A DNA stretch of 64,000 nucleotides from VRUE01 sp963780815 (lineage in GTDB: Bacteria > Actinomycetota > Thermoleophilia > Solirubrobacterales > 70-9), in NCBI GenBank assembly GCA_963780815.1, contig CAWADG010000009.1:124001-188000 (forward strand), in the 5' to 3' direction. The stretch's first letter is position 1; each line of letters opens with the position of its first letter. Shown here piece by piece: positions 32,549 to 41,346 of this stretch. The notes under the pieces were generated by a model, which saw only the letters and a list, made by a program, of their open reading frames with translations, was not told the origin of the DNA and searched no databases. The position numbers were made by a program, and so were the translations under genes.

Positions 32549-33166
32549 ATGAGAGAGCGCATCTCGTCCGCCCACGTCCTCGCCGTGATCGCCATTGTGC
32601 TGGCGCTCGGAGGCAATGCCTTGGCCTTCACTCTCGGGAAGAACTCGGTCGGAGCGAAGCAGTTGAAGAAGAGCGCGGTCACCACGGCGAAACTCAAGAA
32701 GGAAGCGGTCACCGCCGCCAAGGTCAAGAAAGGCACGCTGACCGGCACCCAGATCAACCTCGCCTCCCTAGGCACCGTCCCGAGTGCGGCAAACGCGGCA
32801 AACGCCCAGGCGCTTGACGGCCAGTCGGCTAGCCAACTCACCAGCGCATCAAAGCTTCACTGTCCGAGCGCGATGGCGCTCTACGACGGCGTCTGCTATC
32901 AGGAAGCCCAGAGCGGGACCAAATGGACGGTCGCCGCTGCCAAATGCTGGGGAGAACATTTGCGGCTTCCCACGCTCGGCGAGCTGATTGGCTTCGAGCG
33001 CAATAACCTCACGAAAGAACCACCGGAAGAGTGGGCCGAACCCCTGTGGTACTCCGGGGAAAACGTGGCCTGGGTCGCCAGCGCTGCGGAACACGTGCTT
33101 TCATACCACCCAGCGCCAGCTAGCTTATCCTATGCCTACCGCTGCGTCATCTTGGCCTCGAACTGA
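32549..33166 (+). CDS. Exported KNSVG-stalk protein with a C-type-lectin-like head
   Basis: 205 residues: an N-terminal hydrophobic helix (VLAVIAIVLALGGNALAF), then the stalk LGKNSVGAKQLKKSAVTTAK with further VTAAKVKKGTLTGTQI repeats, then a Cys-containing head (HCPSAMALYDGVCYQEA, WTVAAAKCWGEHLRLPTLGE, YRCVIL). The head resembles C-type-lectin/FGE-like folds in its spacing of Cys and Trp. A relic of another head's end, reading GITFRAES in frame after the stop (about 33173-33196), matches the tail of the stalk protein at 40279-40916. The start has GGGGGAG upstream. Confidence 0.72.
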   Translation: MRERISSAHVLAVIAIVLALGGNALAFTLGKNSVGAKQLKKSAVTTAKLKKEAVTAAKVKKGTLTGTQINLASLGTVPSAANAANAQALDGQSASQLTSASKLHCPSAMALYDGVCYQEAQSGTKWTVAAAKCWGEHLRLPTLGELIGFERNNLTKEPPEEWAEPLWYSGENVAWVASAAEHVLSYHPAPASLSYAYRCVILASN

Positions 33167-33214
33167 GGGCGGCATCACCTTCCGCGCCGAATCCTGAGGA
33201 GCGGCAAACCGAAC

Positions 33215-33246
33215 CTAAGAGGGGGTCCAGAGCGGCCCCCTCTTAG
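33215..33246. terminator. Bidirectional terminator hairpin
   Basis: A perfect 11-bp stem, CTAAGAGGGGG and CCCCCTCTTAG, with a 10-base loop, between the convergent stalk-protein and VOC genes. Confidence 0.85.
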
Positions 33247-33260
33247 TGCAGCGCTCATCA

Positions 33261-33644
33261 TCACTCGGGCTGGAAGAGCGCGATCGTGTTGCCGTCTGGG
33301 TCCTTGAACCAGGCCGACCGGCCGATACCCGGCGAGGTCACGACGTGGTTGACCATCTTGAACGCCTCCGCGTCGTACGCCTCGAACTCGACACCCCGCC
33401 CGACAAGTTCAGCAACGTCGCTGTCGATGTCCGTTGACCAGAAACGCACCTGCGTGTGGTCGGCCTTATTGCCGCTGCCGCGGCCGTAGATCAGCAGAGT
33501 CGTGCCCTCGCCACAGTCAAACAGCAGATGATTCTTGATCGTCTTCGGCGACAACTTCAGGCCGACTCTGTTCTCGTAGAAGTTCTGACTCGCCTCAAGG
33601 TCCGCCGAGACGAGGACGGCTGAGACTGGGTTGGTGCTGACCAT
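33261..33644 (-). CDS. VOC-superfamily (glyoxalase/bleomycin-resistance-like) protein
   Basis: 127 residues from MVSTNPVSAVLVS at 33644; the frame is open further upstream. The beta-alpha-beta-beta-beta pattern of VOC modules is visible: VSADLEASQNFYENRVGL, LLFDCGEGTTLLIYG, VRFWSTDIDSDVAELVGRG, and the family end WFKDPDGNTIALFQ. VOC proteins bind metal or sequester small molecules; nothing here fixes the substrate. Single gene. Confidence 0.85.
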   Translation of the reverse strand: MVSTNPVSAVLVSADLEASQNFYENRVGLKLSPKTIKNHLLFDCGEGTTLLIYGRGSGNKADHTQVRFWSTDIDSDVAELVGRGVEFEAYDAEAFKMVNHVVTSPGIGRSAWFKDPDGNTIALFQPE

Positions 33645-33745
33645 GGTCCGCTTCCCTTCGTTGGGCGTTGATGGCGTCCAGGGAGATGATGCCCGATCCA
33701 TGTTCCGCTTACCGCTTCGGACGACAAGCGGTGGTCGGGGCGAAG

Positions 33746-34432
33746 TCAGCCCCTGCTCGTCATCTTCGCCAACTCGTCGCGGACGATTGCTCGCACCATG
33801 GTCGCCATCTCATCGTCACCGTCGGGGGCATCGAAGGCGGTACGGATGGCGTCGCGCAGCTTCGAGTCCTCGACGTGGAGGTAAACCTGGGCCGTGTTCA
33901 GATCGGAGTGGCCCAGTGCAAGTTGGACCTGGCGCACATCGACGCCGCTCTCAAGCAGGCGGGTGGCAAAGTAGTGGCGCAGGATGTGCGGATTGATTGG
34001 TCGCTCCCGGTTGTTGTCGTCCAACTTGTAGACCTCGGCCCGCTCGGCCAGGCGTGATACCAGGGCACGGACGTAGCGGTCGGACAGCGCCTTGCCGTCG
34101 AGCGTGGAGAAGAAGAATTGGGAGGAGGGGCGGACGGCGGCCCACGCCTCAAACGCATCCCAGGCGGCACGCGGGATGGGGAGGTTGGCCCGGTCCTTCG
34201 CCCCATTGTCGCGGCGCACGCGCAACGAGGGGCCGCCCTTGGCCTGCCCGTGGATGTCGCGGGCAGAGAGGCCGACGACCTCACCGACCCGCAGGCCGCA
34301 GCCGTACATCGTCCAGAGCATCGCTCGATTGCGCTTGCCGCTCCGGGATGGGCCGGTCTGGTCCACGAGCCGCTGGAACTCGGCCTCGGTGATTGTGCGG
34401 GGAGACCGCCTCCAAGATCGTGTGATATACAA
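33746..34432 (-). CDS. Tyrosine recombinase, catalytic domain only
   Basis: About 228 residues from a TTG start. Catalytic residues of the XerC/D-phage integrase fold are in place: first Arg in GCGLRVGEVVGLSARD, Lys in the beta hairpin region, HxxR in PHILRHYFATRLLESG, second His in QLALGHSDL, and Tyr in NTAQVYLHV. The N-terminal SAM-like core-binding domain is missing. The start lies only 6 bases from the divergent flavoprotein gene. It is either a naturally short recombinase or the 3' piece of a longer one. The C-terminal end is acidic. Confidence 0.85.
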   Translation of the reverse strand: MYITRSWRRSPRTITEAEFQRLVDQTGPSRSGKRNRAMLWTMYGCGLRVGEVVGLSARDIHGQAKGGPSLRVRRDNGAKDRANLPIPRAAWDAFEAWAAVRPSSQFFFSTLDGKALSDRYVRALVSRLAERAEVYKLDDNNRERPINPHILRHYFATRLLESGVDVRQVQLALGHSDLNTAQVYLHVEDSKLRDAIRTAFDAPDGDDEMATMVRAIVRDELAKMTSRG

Positions 34433-34438
34433 AAAACC

Positions 34439-35908
34439 TTGACCATTGCTGCCTCTTCCAGCGAATCCCGACCGTACGACGTAGCCGTTGTCGGGGCGGG
34501 TGTGGCGGGGCTCAACGCACTCGCGGTGGCCAGCCAGTACCTGACCAAGAACCACCGAGTCCTGATAATCGACCGCCGGAGCCGGGCGGGCGGGATGTGG
34601 GTTGACACCTATCCTTACGTGCGTCTGCACCAGCCGCACCCGTTTTTTACCGCGGCTGACATCAAGTGGACGCTCGACGCCGACCGGGCCCACCTCGCGA
34701 CGAAGAACGAGGTGCTCGATCACTTTTCGCACTGCGTCGACGTGGTAAAGGGCCGGGTGGCGTTGGATGAGTGGCTTGGCACGGAGCTACTCTCACACGA
34801 GGCTGGCAAGGAAACGATCAGGCTGACCTGCCAGTCCGCCGACGGTACCCCCCGATTCGCCGAGACCAAACGGTTGATCAAGGCACCCGGGCTTTCGGTC
34901 GAGCCAAACCAGCCGCTTGCGGTGTCAAGCGAGCGGGTCCACTCGGTTTCCCCCGACTTCTGCGACGTCCGCACCGGCGAGATCGCCGAGAGCAGCGCTC
35001 CCGTGTGGGTGATCGGCGGCGGTAAGACCGCGATGGACACCGCTCACGCGGTGATCAGGGCGCACCCTGGCCGCGAGGTAAACGTCCTCGCCGGGTCGGG
35101 GACGTTCTTTACCTGCCGCGACAAGGCATTTCCCACCGGAGCAAGACGGTGGTGGGGCGGTGCCCGTGGCATTCCGACGCTCCTCGAGTGGTCGCGACGT
35201 TTCGATGGAACCAACGAGCGCGACGCGCTGGACTGGTATCGGGCCACCGTCGGAATCACACCTACCGACGGCGCGAGGAATTTCGTTTTCGGACTGCTCT
35301 CCGAGGGAGAGGCTCAAACTATTCGCTCGGGAGTGACCGACATGGTGAGTGATCACCTGGTTGACGCAGTGGACAGGAGTGGCGGCGTTGAGCTCCTGCT
35401 CCGGAGCGGCGCAACCCGCCAAATCGAATCCGGATCCTGGCTCGTCAACTGCACTGGCTACCTCTTCGGCGAGCAGTCGCAGCACCGTACGTATGAGCCT
35501 TACATGTCGGCGGATGGCAATGTCGGGGTCATCTCATCGCGCGCCGCGATAGCGCTGCTCCCCTCATTCGGCGGCTATTACCTCGGCCATTTGATGATGC
35601 TGGGCCAGCTCGGTGAGCTGCCGCTGTATGAGCTGGACGGGGACGAGCTGGCAAGGCAATCGCGGGAAGCATGGGCGTGCGCAGCAGTAACGACGCATCT
35701 CTACAACCTCAGTGTGATCGCGGACAGCGCGCCCCGAGAGGTTCTCAGTCAAAACAGACTGAATTTTGACCTCTGGTATCCCCCGCACCGATACCTCTTT
35801 GGCGCCGTTCAGTTCGCGCGTGCATACCGGCGTGAGCGTGACCATTGGCGGCTGGCGCTCGACCGCGTACAGGAGCGCTTCGACGTGCGCTGCGGCCCGA
35901 TCGTCTAG
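34439..35908 (+). CDS. FAD/NAD(P)-binding oxidoreductase (monooxygenase-like)
   Basis: About 489 residues from TTG 34439. The FAD-binding Rossmann motif is VAVVGAGVAGLNALAVA near the start, and a second dinucleotide motif is VWVIGGGKTAMDTAHAV near residue 185. GGMWVDTYPYVRLHQPH resembles the GGxW.....YPG.R region of flavin monooxygenases. The C-terminal half is less conserved. Substrate unknown. The frame is open upstream into the antisense of the recombinase, so the true start may differ. Its stop overlaps the convergent hydrolase by four bases. Confidence 0.8.
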   Translation: MTIAASSSESRPYDVAVVGAGVAGLNALAVASQYLTKNHRVLIIDRRSRAGGMWVDTYPYVRLHQPHPFFTAADIKWTLDADRAHLATKNEVLDHFSHCVDVVKGRVALDEWLGTELLSHEAGKETIRLTCQSADGTPRFAETKRLIKAPGLSVEPNQPLAVSSERVHSVSPDFCDVRTGEIAESSAPVWVIGGGKTAMDTAHAVIRAHPGREVNVLAGSGTFFTCRDKAFPTGARRWWGGARGIPTLLEWSRRFDGTNERDALDWYRATVGITPTDGARNFVFGLLSEGEAQTIRSGVTDMVSDHLVDAVDRSGGVELLLRSGATRQIESGSWLVNCTGYLFGEQSQHRTYEPYMSADGNVGVISSRAAIALLPSFGGYYLGHLMMLGQLGELPLYELDGDELARQSREAWACAAVTTHLYNLSVIADSAPREVLSQNRLNFDLWYPPHRYLFGAVQFARAYRRERDHWRLALDRVQERFDVRCGPIV

Positions 35909-36771
35909 CCGCTGGTCGCTGGCGAAGCAGTCGCCGCCGAGGCGGGGCGGCTGATGATCGCCTCGGCGAGGTCGGCCGGGCGCTCCTCGGGGATCCAGTG
36001 CGAGGCGCCCGCTAACTCGACGAACTCGTAGGGCCCGTCGATGTGCTCCTCAGTCAGATCGGCCATTCTGCGGCCGAGCGCTGTGTCCCCGTCGCTCCAA
36101 ACGAAAGTGGTCGGCACGCTGACGTCGGGGATTTCGTCCAAGAGGGAGAAGGGAATTGCCCGGTACCAGTTGAGGCCGCCCGTGAGCGCGCCTTCATCGA
36201 CGATCTCGACTTGGTAGGTGGCGAGCATCTCGTCGGTCATGCCGGAGCTGCCGAGGAACTTCTGGGCGAACCACTTCCCCGACAGCAGCCGCTCGGGCAC
36301 GAAGGGGAGCTGGAATAGACCCATGTACCACGACCGCCGCGCTTGATCGGGGCTGCGCAGGGCTTGCTTGAACGCCTCCGGATGGCCGACGCTCACCGCG
36401 GTCAACGACGCCAGCCGGTTGGGGTGGCGGGCTGCGACGTCCCAGGCGACCGTGGCGCCCCAATCGTGTCCGACCAGATGGACCGGCGTGTCGATCCGGC
36501 TGATCAGCGCGACAACGTCGCCAACCAGTTCGTTGATCTTGTACGCGCGCCGGCCACGTGGCCGCGCCCCGGGGGCGTAGCCCCGCTGGTCGGGCGCGTA
36601 AGTGCGGAAACCCGCCTCGCCCAGCAGTGGCGCCACCTTCGCCCACGAGGTGGCCCGTTGCGGGAACCCGTGCAGGAGCACCACCGGCGGGCCGTCGAGC
36701 GGCCCGTCGTCGATCACGTCGAAAGCCAACCCGGCCCGCTCGTAGCATCTGATCCGCGCTGGCTCAGCCAT
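35905..36771 (-). CDS. Alpha/beta hydrolase, epoxide-hydrolase-like
   Basis: 288 residues from MAEPARIRCYER at 36771. Motifs: oxyanion HGFPQ with the preceding VVLLHG, GYAPGARP, the nucleophile elbow VGHDWGATVAW with Asp as nucleophile (typical of epoxide hydrolases and dehalogenases), WSDGDTALG for the acid, and ASHWIPEE with the catalytic His. A cap domain lies between about residues 130 and 210. Cytoplasmic. Alone on its strand. Confidence 0.9.
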   Translation of the reverse strand: MAEPARIRCYERAGLAFDVIDDGPLDGPPVVLLHGFPQRATSWAKVAPLLGEAGFRTYAPDQRGYAPGARPRGRRAYKINELVGDVVALISRIDTPVHLVGHDWGATVAWDVAARHPNRLASLTAVSVGHPEAFKQALRSPDQARRSWYMGLFQLPFVPERLLSGKWFAQKFLGSSGMTDEMLATYQVEIVDEGALTGGLNWYRAIPFSLLDEIPDVSVPTTFVWSDGDTALGRRMADLTEEHIDGPYEFVELAGASHWIPEERPADLAEAIISRPASAATASPATSG

Positions 36772-36915
36772 GTCGTCCCCCTCGATTGCTCGGCTCGGTT
36801 GCGCAACGGATCGTATATGCGTGCCTAAAGAGGACCACTTTCTTGGCATGACCCGGACGGCCAACCTGCGGAGGAGTCAGCGCACCCTCGATTTGTTGGC
36901 TCTGCCAAGGGGGTC

Positions 36916-36957
36916 TGGGGCGGGCTGGACTCGAACCAGCGACTGACGGATTATGAG
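36916..36957 (-). other. 3' half of a tRNA-Met-like sequence (possible att site)
   Basis: The minus strand carries, in order, the anticodon loop CTCATAA (anticodon CAT), a 3' anticodon-stem strand, a variable loop, a perfect T arm (GCTGG TTCGAGT CCAGC), and acceptor strand CCGCCCC. The 5' half with the D arm is absent: the base pairing stops at the anticodon loop, the usual crossover point of tyrosine integrases. It is best read as an attachment-site scar. Confidence 0.7.
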
Positions 36958-37476
36958 TCTGAGCAGGGAGTTGCGGCTGTTTGCGGCGGTTCGGCCTTTC
37001 CCCGCAAATCGGCGATTTTCGGCGATTTGACCGACTCTGGATTTGCGGCTGTTTCCGGGTCTTCTTGCCTTGCCACCCCCTTGCCACCCCGGGGGCATCG
37101 ATCCAAAGGGCGGGCGCCTTAGCGCCTGCTCAACGCTGGGAATGGAGTCCAGCTTGACTGCAATTGCTGGGAGGACCGCCACACCGTCTCCGAGGCCCGC
37201 TCCGTAACGCCCGCCATGTCCTCGAAGATCGCCCGTACCAGGTCCTCGGCCCCCGCGTCTGTCCCGATCACCATTCGCGCGGCGACCTGTCGGTGCGTCC
37301 TGCCTCGACTCTGGCAGCTTGCGTGGGTCCTGGCGGAGGTTGACGCCGGGCGGGGATTTGCTGGCAGCCGGCCTGGCGGGAATCGGCGCGGGGTGCGACC
37401 TTACAGATGAACCCCAGGCTCGTTGCTTACGTAGGCCGCACTAGCGGCCTAATCGGCTCTACGAAAGGAACGTGCC
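36958..37476. other. Probable integrase C-terminal remnant and intergenic DNA
   Basis: A minus-strand frame (about 37182-36958) reads GWQGGGKARRPGNSRKSR and then continues into the tRNA-like text. This is how the ends of actinobacterial phage integrases look next to an att site. No catalytic domain remains. From 37200 to 37450 I see no gene; AAAGGA at 37461-37466 serves the next ATG. Confidence 0.4.
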
Positions 37477-37755
37477 ATGAGAAGGTTCTCGATCGCGGCA
37501 TTGGTCGCGATATTCGTCGTTGGGGTCGTCTCCGTCCCAACGGCCTACGCTGGAAACCCGTCAGGCAAAGGCCCGCCATCTCAGGATTGTGTGGAACTCG
37601 TAGAAAGCGGAGGAGGGGCACTCCCCGGTCATGCCGGAGGGTCTCCGGGCTCGCCGTTCAACGAGGAAGCACTCAACGGCGGAGAAGGGGGCATAGGGGG
37701 TCAGCACTACACCGAGAAGTCGCAGTACGACGTGGCCTGTTACCACATGGGCTAG
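37477..37755 (+). CDS. Small exported protein
   Basis: 92 residues: a clear signal peptide (MRRFSIAALVAIFVVGVVS to about TAYAG) and a 67-residue mature part with two Cys (DCVELV and DVACYHMG, possible disulfide) and Gly-rich middle (GGEGGIGGQHYTEKSQYDV). Similar exported proteins occur in actinobacteria with no known role. AAAGGA precedes the ATG at good spacing. Confidence 0.65.
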   Translation: MRRFSIAALVAIFVVGVVSVPTAYAGNPSGKGPPSQDCVELVESGGGALPGHAGGSPGSPFNEEALNGGEGGIGGQHYTEKSQYDVACYHMG

Positions 37756-38167
37756 CGCTGGGATCGGTCAGGGGCCGGGCCCGGGCGTCCGGCTCCTGAC
37801 CTAATTCGCCCGCCCGGAACATGCGTCCGGTTCGGCACCTTACCCAGGCGCCACCAGCGTCGCGGCGACCCGCTCGGCCGCCAGCTCGTCTGATTGCGGC
37901 AACAGGTGCGGCGACGCTGACGCTCACCGAGAGCGAACCAGTTCGTCAGCCGTTGCGGGTTGATGGGGGGAGGGAGGGGAGTAGCCCAGCAGCGCGTAGG
38001 ACGTATTACTTTATATACCCGGCAGCGAGAGAATTTTGCAGCTAACGCGCCTGTTTGCCCCTGCCGGGCTGCCCAGATCGCGCCCGGCTTGACTACGGAG
38101 TCGTGCTCGGAGAGAATCGCCGTCTCACCTTCGCGGGAAGCGCCGACACCGTTTGAAGGGAGTCGGG
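37756..38167. other. Intergenic, no gene recognised
   Basis: It contains an AT-rich patch, attactttatatacc (about 38007-38021), in otherwise GC-rich DNA, a plausible promoter for the next gene. The GGGAG before 38168 is its ribosome-binding site. Confidence 0.4.
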
Positions 38168-38755
38168 ATGAAAACGCGTTGGACAGTGCTCGCTACAGCG
38201 AGTGCCATTGCCCTCAGCTGCGCGTCGTTCGGCACAGCAGAGGGGCGTGGACCCCCTGCGCACAATCCAAAGGCTCCGATAGTTGGGCGCTGGGCAACGA
38301 CCAAAACATGCACCGGCGTCGTGCAGGCGCTCAAACGGGTCCACCTCCTCCGGCTCGGGCCGAGCGTCGTCGGCGACTTCTTCCCCAGCAAGACCCCGCA
38401 GCAGCTCGCCCGTAAGCAACACCTCTGGCGGGGGGCAATGCCGCAGCGCCATTCGCATTTCTTCACCCGTGATGGCTTCTTCGGTTCGCTCGACCAAACC
38501 GGCGAACAGGTCGATGACGGCCCCTATCGGGTCATCGATGCCCACACGATCCATATCGGCAATCCCGGTGCGAACTTCCACTATCGGATCGAAAATGCCG
38601 CTGGCGGAATGGTTCTCTCGCTGCAACCGGTGATCACGAAGAGCGCACGCCGCCAGGCGCTTGCAGACCCACTTCAGTTCAGTACCGCAGGGTGGGAGGT
38701 TGCCGTCGCCTATACCGGGCACACCTGGGAACAGGTTCCATGTAAGCAGTGTTGA
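38168..38755 (+). CDS. Exported protein of unknown function
   Basis: 195 residues from MKTRWTVLATASA at 38168. It has a signal peptide with Cys near its end (ALSCASFGTAEG), which is not a clean lipobox. The mature part begins IVGRWATTKTCTGV and has HSHFFTRDGFFGSLDQTGEQVDDG, then GPYRVIDAHTIHIG, suggesting a lipocalin-like or calycin beta-barrel that is unnamed here. It ends EQVPCKQC with two Cys. Another exported protein follows 71 bases downstream. Confidence 0.65.
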   Translation: MKTRWTVLATASAIALSCASFGTAEGRGPPAHNPKAPIVGRWATTKTCTGVVQALKRVHLLRLGPSVVGDFFPSKTPQQLARKQHLWRGAMPQRHSHFFTRDGFFGSLDQTGEQVDDGPYRVIDAHTIHIGNPGANFHYRIENAAGGMVLSLQPVITKSARRQALADPLQFSTAGWEVAVAYTGHTWEQVPCKQC

Positions 38756-38826
38756 GAGGAAGCCTGGCGCATTAGGCGGTCCCTATCACGTTACAACCCG
38801 TCCGCATCGCCCAAGGAGGGAAGCAA

Positions 38827-39318
38827 ATGAAGTCCATTGCGAGGTTCACCGGCTTTAGCGGCGCCCTCGCCGCCTGCTGCGCCCTGGTTGTTGCGTCGGC
38901 AGATCCGGCGGGAGCCGCTGGCCCTACGACGATCAGCGTCAGGGAAGGCCATAAGGGGGCGATCTTTAAAACCGTCGATGTAGCGCCAAAGGGCAAGAAC
39001 GTAACGGATGTGAGCCCAGGGGATGAGATCGTGTTCACGGTTCCGCTCGAAGCGAGTGGCAAGAAGATCGGTCGTGAGAATGGCGTCTGTGTCGTCACCA
39101 GGGCGGCCAAGAAGGCCGTGGAATATCTCTGCACCAGCACGTACGTCTTCCCGCATCAAGGGACTCTTGCCACTTCGATGATCTTCAAGCCGGCCAAGAA
39201 GACGAATTACGGCGCCATCGTCGGCGGCACCGGAGTCCATGCGGGGGCGCGGGGCACCTTCACCATCCGCAACGAAACCGAGGGCGGCGATAAAGCGACG
39301 TTCACGCTGCTCGAATAA
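38827..39318 (+). CDS. Exported allene-oxide-cyclase-barrel-like protein
   Basis: 163 residues: a signal peptide (to about GAAGPTT) followed by a small beta barrel. SPGDEIVFTVPLEASGKKIG, GVCVVTRAAKKAVEYLC, YVFPHQGTLATSMIF and AIVGGTGVHAGARGTFTIRN follow the pattern of dirigent/allene oxide cyclase-like barrels. Bacterial members are exported and of unknown role; plant members guide cyclisation. AGGAGG lies just upstream of the ATG. The segment 39319-39610 after it has no gene. Confidence 0.7.
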   Translation: MKSIARFTGFSGALAACCALVVASADPAGAAGPTTISVREGHKGAIFKTVDVAPKGKNVTDVSPGDEIVFTVPLEASGKKIGRENGVCVVTRAAKKAVEYLCTSTYVFPHQGTLATSMIFKPAKKTNYGAIVGGTGVHAGARGTFTIRNETEGGDKATFTLLE

Positions 39319-39610
39319 GGCGACGCCCCAGCCCGCGCCGGCTTCGATGTCCAAGCGTAACCTTGGGGGTCCATCATCCGTCCCTAGGTATTGCGCGGCT
39401 CCTGCGAGCTGACCTAGCCTGAGCCCTGGCCAGCTCATACCTCCATTTGGCTGGCCCACGGCCCCCGGACCCAGCGGTTAGTCCTCATAAGCCGGAAGGG
39501 TCGCGGAGGTTACTTCTTGCCTTTCGCCTCCCGATTGACCCAGCCATCCAACAGGCATAGAGCCGAAGGCGTCTCGTCTACTCGATGCCGCCTAGATGGA
39601 GGAGACTTCA

Positions 39611-39979
39611 ATGCGCCCGAAGCTGAGCTATGCGAACGTCATGGCGACCATCGCTGTCTTCCTTGCCCTAGGAGGCATCTCATACGCCGCCCTCAAGCTG
39701 CCTAAGAACAGCGTCGGGACAAAGTAGCTTAAGAACGGGGCCGTCACCCAGAAGAAGATCAGCAAGTCGGCCCAGAAGGCGCTCAAGGGCCAGACCGGGG
39801 CTTCCGGCCCCGCCAGCCCGAGTGGAATCGGTCCCGCGCTCGGCGTTACCCGCGACGACCGCTTCAAAGTCACATCGACCGACATCTCGAACCCGACGCC
39901 GCTCGCGACGCTGACCGGGTTGCCGGCTGGGTCATATGCGATCACGGCCAGGACTTTCTCCACAGCACTTCCCAAGTGA
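39611..39979 (+). pseudogene. KNSVG-stalk protein gene with an in-frame TAG
   Basis: The frame reads a hydrophobic anchor (VMATIAVFLALGGISYAALK), the stalk LPKNSVGTK, and then TAG at 39725-39727, where the relatives have CAG (Gln). It continues in the same frame with LKNGAVTQKKISKSAQKALK, a Gly/Pro-rich region and a short beta-rich end to TGA at 39979. A single C-to-T change explains the stop. The head is shorter than in relatives. A dead gene is most likely; read-through cannot be excluded from sequence. Confidence 0.75.
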
Positions 39980-40278
39980 CGACGGTACGGTCCAACTCGC
40001 CTGCTCCCACGACCATCAAGAACCTCAGGCGATCAACCCGAGAATCCAGGCGATACGGGTGACGGGCGTGACTAACACCCCAGTCACCGGCTGAGAGTCT
40101 AAAGTGGAAATGCATGCCTCAGACGCTCTCAGGGCCCGATACGGGCGGAGAACAGGACAGTCGAAGGCCCGCGCTCGCGCCTTCCGTTTGACCCGCTACC
40201 CAATCGGGGCTAGCGTCGGGGTGGGCCATAGCTCGCTGAGGGGACACGGCCGAAGCCACGAACTCAATGGGGGTCAAG

Positions 40279-40916
40279 ATGCGAAAGCGAATGAAGCTCG
40301 GGCGACCGAGCCACGCAACCGTGGTCGCCTACCTCGCACTATTCGTCGCCCTGGGGGAAGCGCGTATGCCGTGGGCAACCTCGGCAAGAACACGGTTGGC
40401 AGTAAGCAGCTCAAGAAGAATTCGGTGACAACAGCGAAAGTCAAGAAGGAAGCGATCACCGCCGCGAAGGTCAAGAAGGGAACGCTGACCGGGACTCAGA
40501 TCAATGCCACGACCCTCGGAACCGTGCCTGCAGCGCAGACTGCGAACATTGCCAACTCCGTCGCCGCCTCCGAAAGCTGGCACTTGGTCGGAACGCCGGG
40601 GGAGCCTTCATTCCAGAACAATTGGCAGAACGCGGGCACTCTCGATTTGGTCGGCTTCTACAAAGATCGCGAAGGAGTGGTGCACCTCAAAGGTGCAGCA
40701 GCTCAGGGGCCTTCGAACAACGCCATGTTCAGCCTGCCGCCAGGCTACCGGCCAGCGGTGGGAGAACTGGTGACAATCGCGGTGGGATGCGATTGCCCCC
40801 TGTCGTCGGGAACCGCGTCGGTCACAATCGGAGGGCCATTCGGTGCTGTCACTCTCAACAACGCCACCGTCACCCAAGTCTCTCTCGATGGCGTCACCTT
40901 CCGCGCCGAATCCTGA
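40279..40916 (+). pseudogene. KNSVG-stalk protein gene with an apparent frameshift
   Basis: The start ATG 40279 gives MRKRMKLGRPSHATVVAYLA and the anchor helix up to LFVALG. A missing G in the run at about 40358-40362 then puts the rest in another frame: SAYAVGNLGKNTVGSKQLKK, VTTAKVKKEAITAAKVKKGT, and a C-terminal beta-rich head ending DGVTFRAES. With one G added the protein would be about 212 residues. The head has a Cys pair (GCDCPL). Everything else looks intact, so a homopolymer error is as likely as a real mutation. Confidence 0.75.
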
Positions 40917-40925
40917 GGATCGGCA

Positions 40926-40944
40926 CCCCGAACGCAAATCGGGG
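40926..40944 (+). terminator. Short terminator-like hairpin
   Basis: A 6-bp stem, CCCCGA and TCGGGG, with a 7-base loop, 10 bases after the stalk-gene stop. Confidence 0.45.
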
Positions 40945-40964
40945 GTAGGTTCGGGGGCGGCCGG

Positions 40965-41345
40965 ATGAGGTGCGGGAGGGGCGTGGTGGATTCAACTTGG
41001 AAACTTGACAAGATCACGGCGTCAGCGCGACTGGCAGCCGTCTTTGCGCTGACGTTCCTAGCCCTGTCGTTGCAGTGGGTTCCGTCGATCTCGGGAGGTC
41101 CCTCTCATGGCCCTTACGTCCTCAGCCATTGCGACTGGCGCACCGGGGCCTGCTGCCCGGCTCCACCGAAACACTGCAGGCTGGAAGGGGCCGCCCAAGA
41201 CCGGCGCTGCACGCCAGGCGCCCTGAACCCGGCAGTGCGTCAGACGACGATCGGCCGGACGATCTGCAAGTCCGGCTACACGAGCCGCATTCGACCTCCA
41301 ACCAGCTACACCGATCCGCTGAAGCTGGTCTCGATGAAGGCATAG
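40965..41345 (+). pseudogene. N-terminal part of an HNH-associated actinobacterial protein, cut short
   Basis: The frame gives a hydrophobic start, then CTPGALNPAVRQTTIGRTIC and GYTSRIRPPTSYTDPLK. I recognise this segment from actinobacterial proteins that carry an HNH-like EDHLISLELGG part shortly after it. Here the frame stops at SMKA and the next bases belong to a serine-recombinase fragment. The gene was therefore cut by an integration or deletion at about 41345. The middle may also contain a frame slip. Confidence 0.6.
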
Positions 41346-41346
41346 C

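Noticed and set aside
31357..32841. 494-residue minus-strand frame as a full acyl-CoA ligase
   Set aside because: The first 150 residues are antisense to the stalk-protein gene and lack the P-loop; only 31357-32400 is ligase-like.
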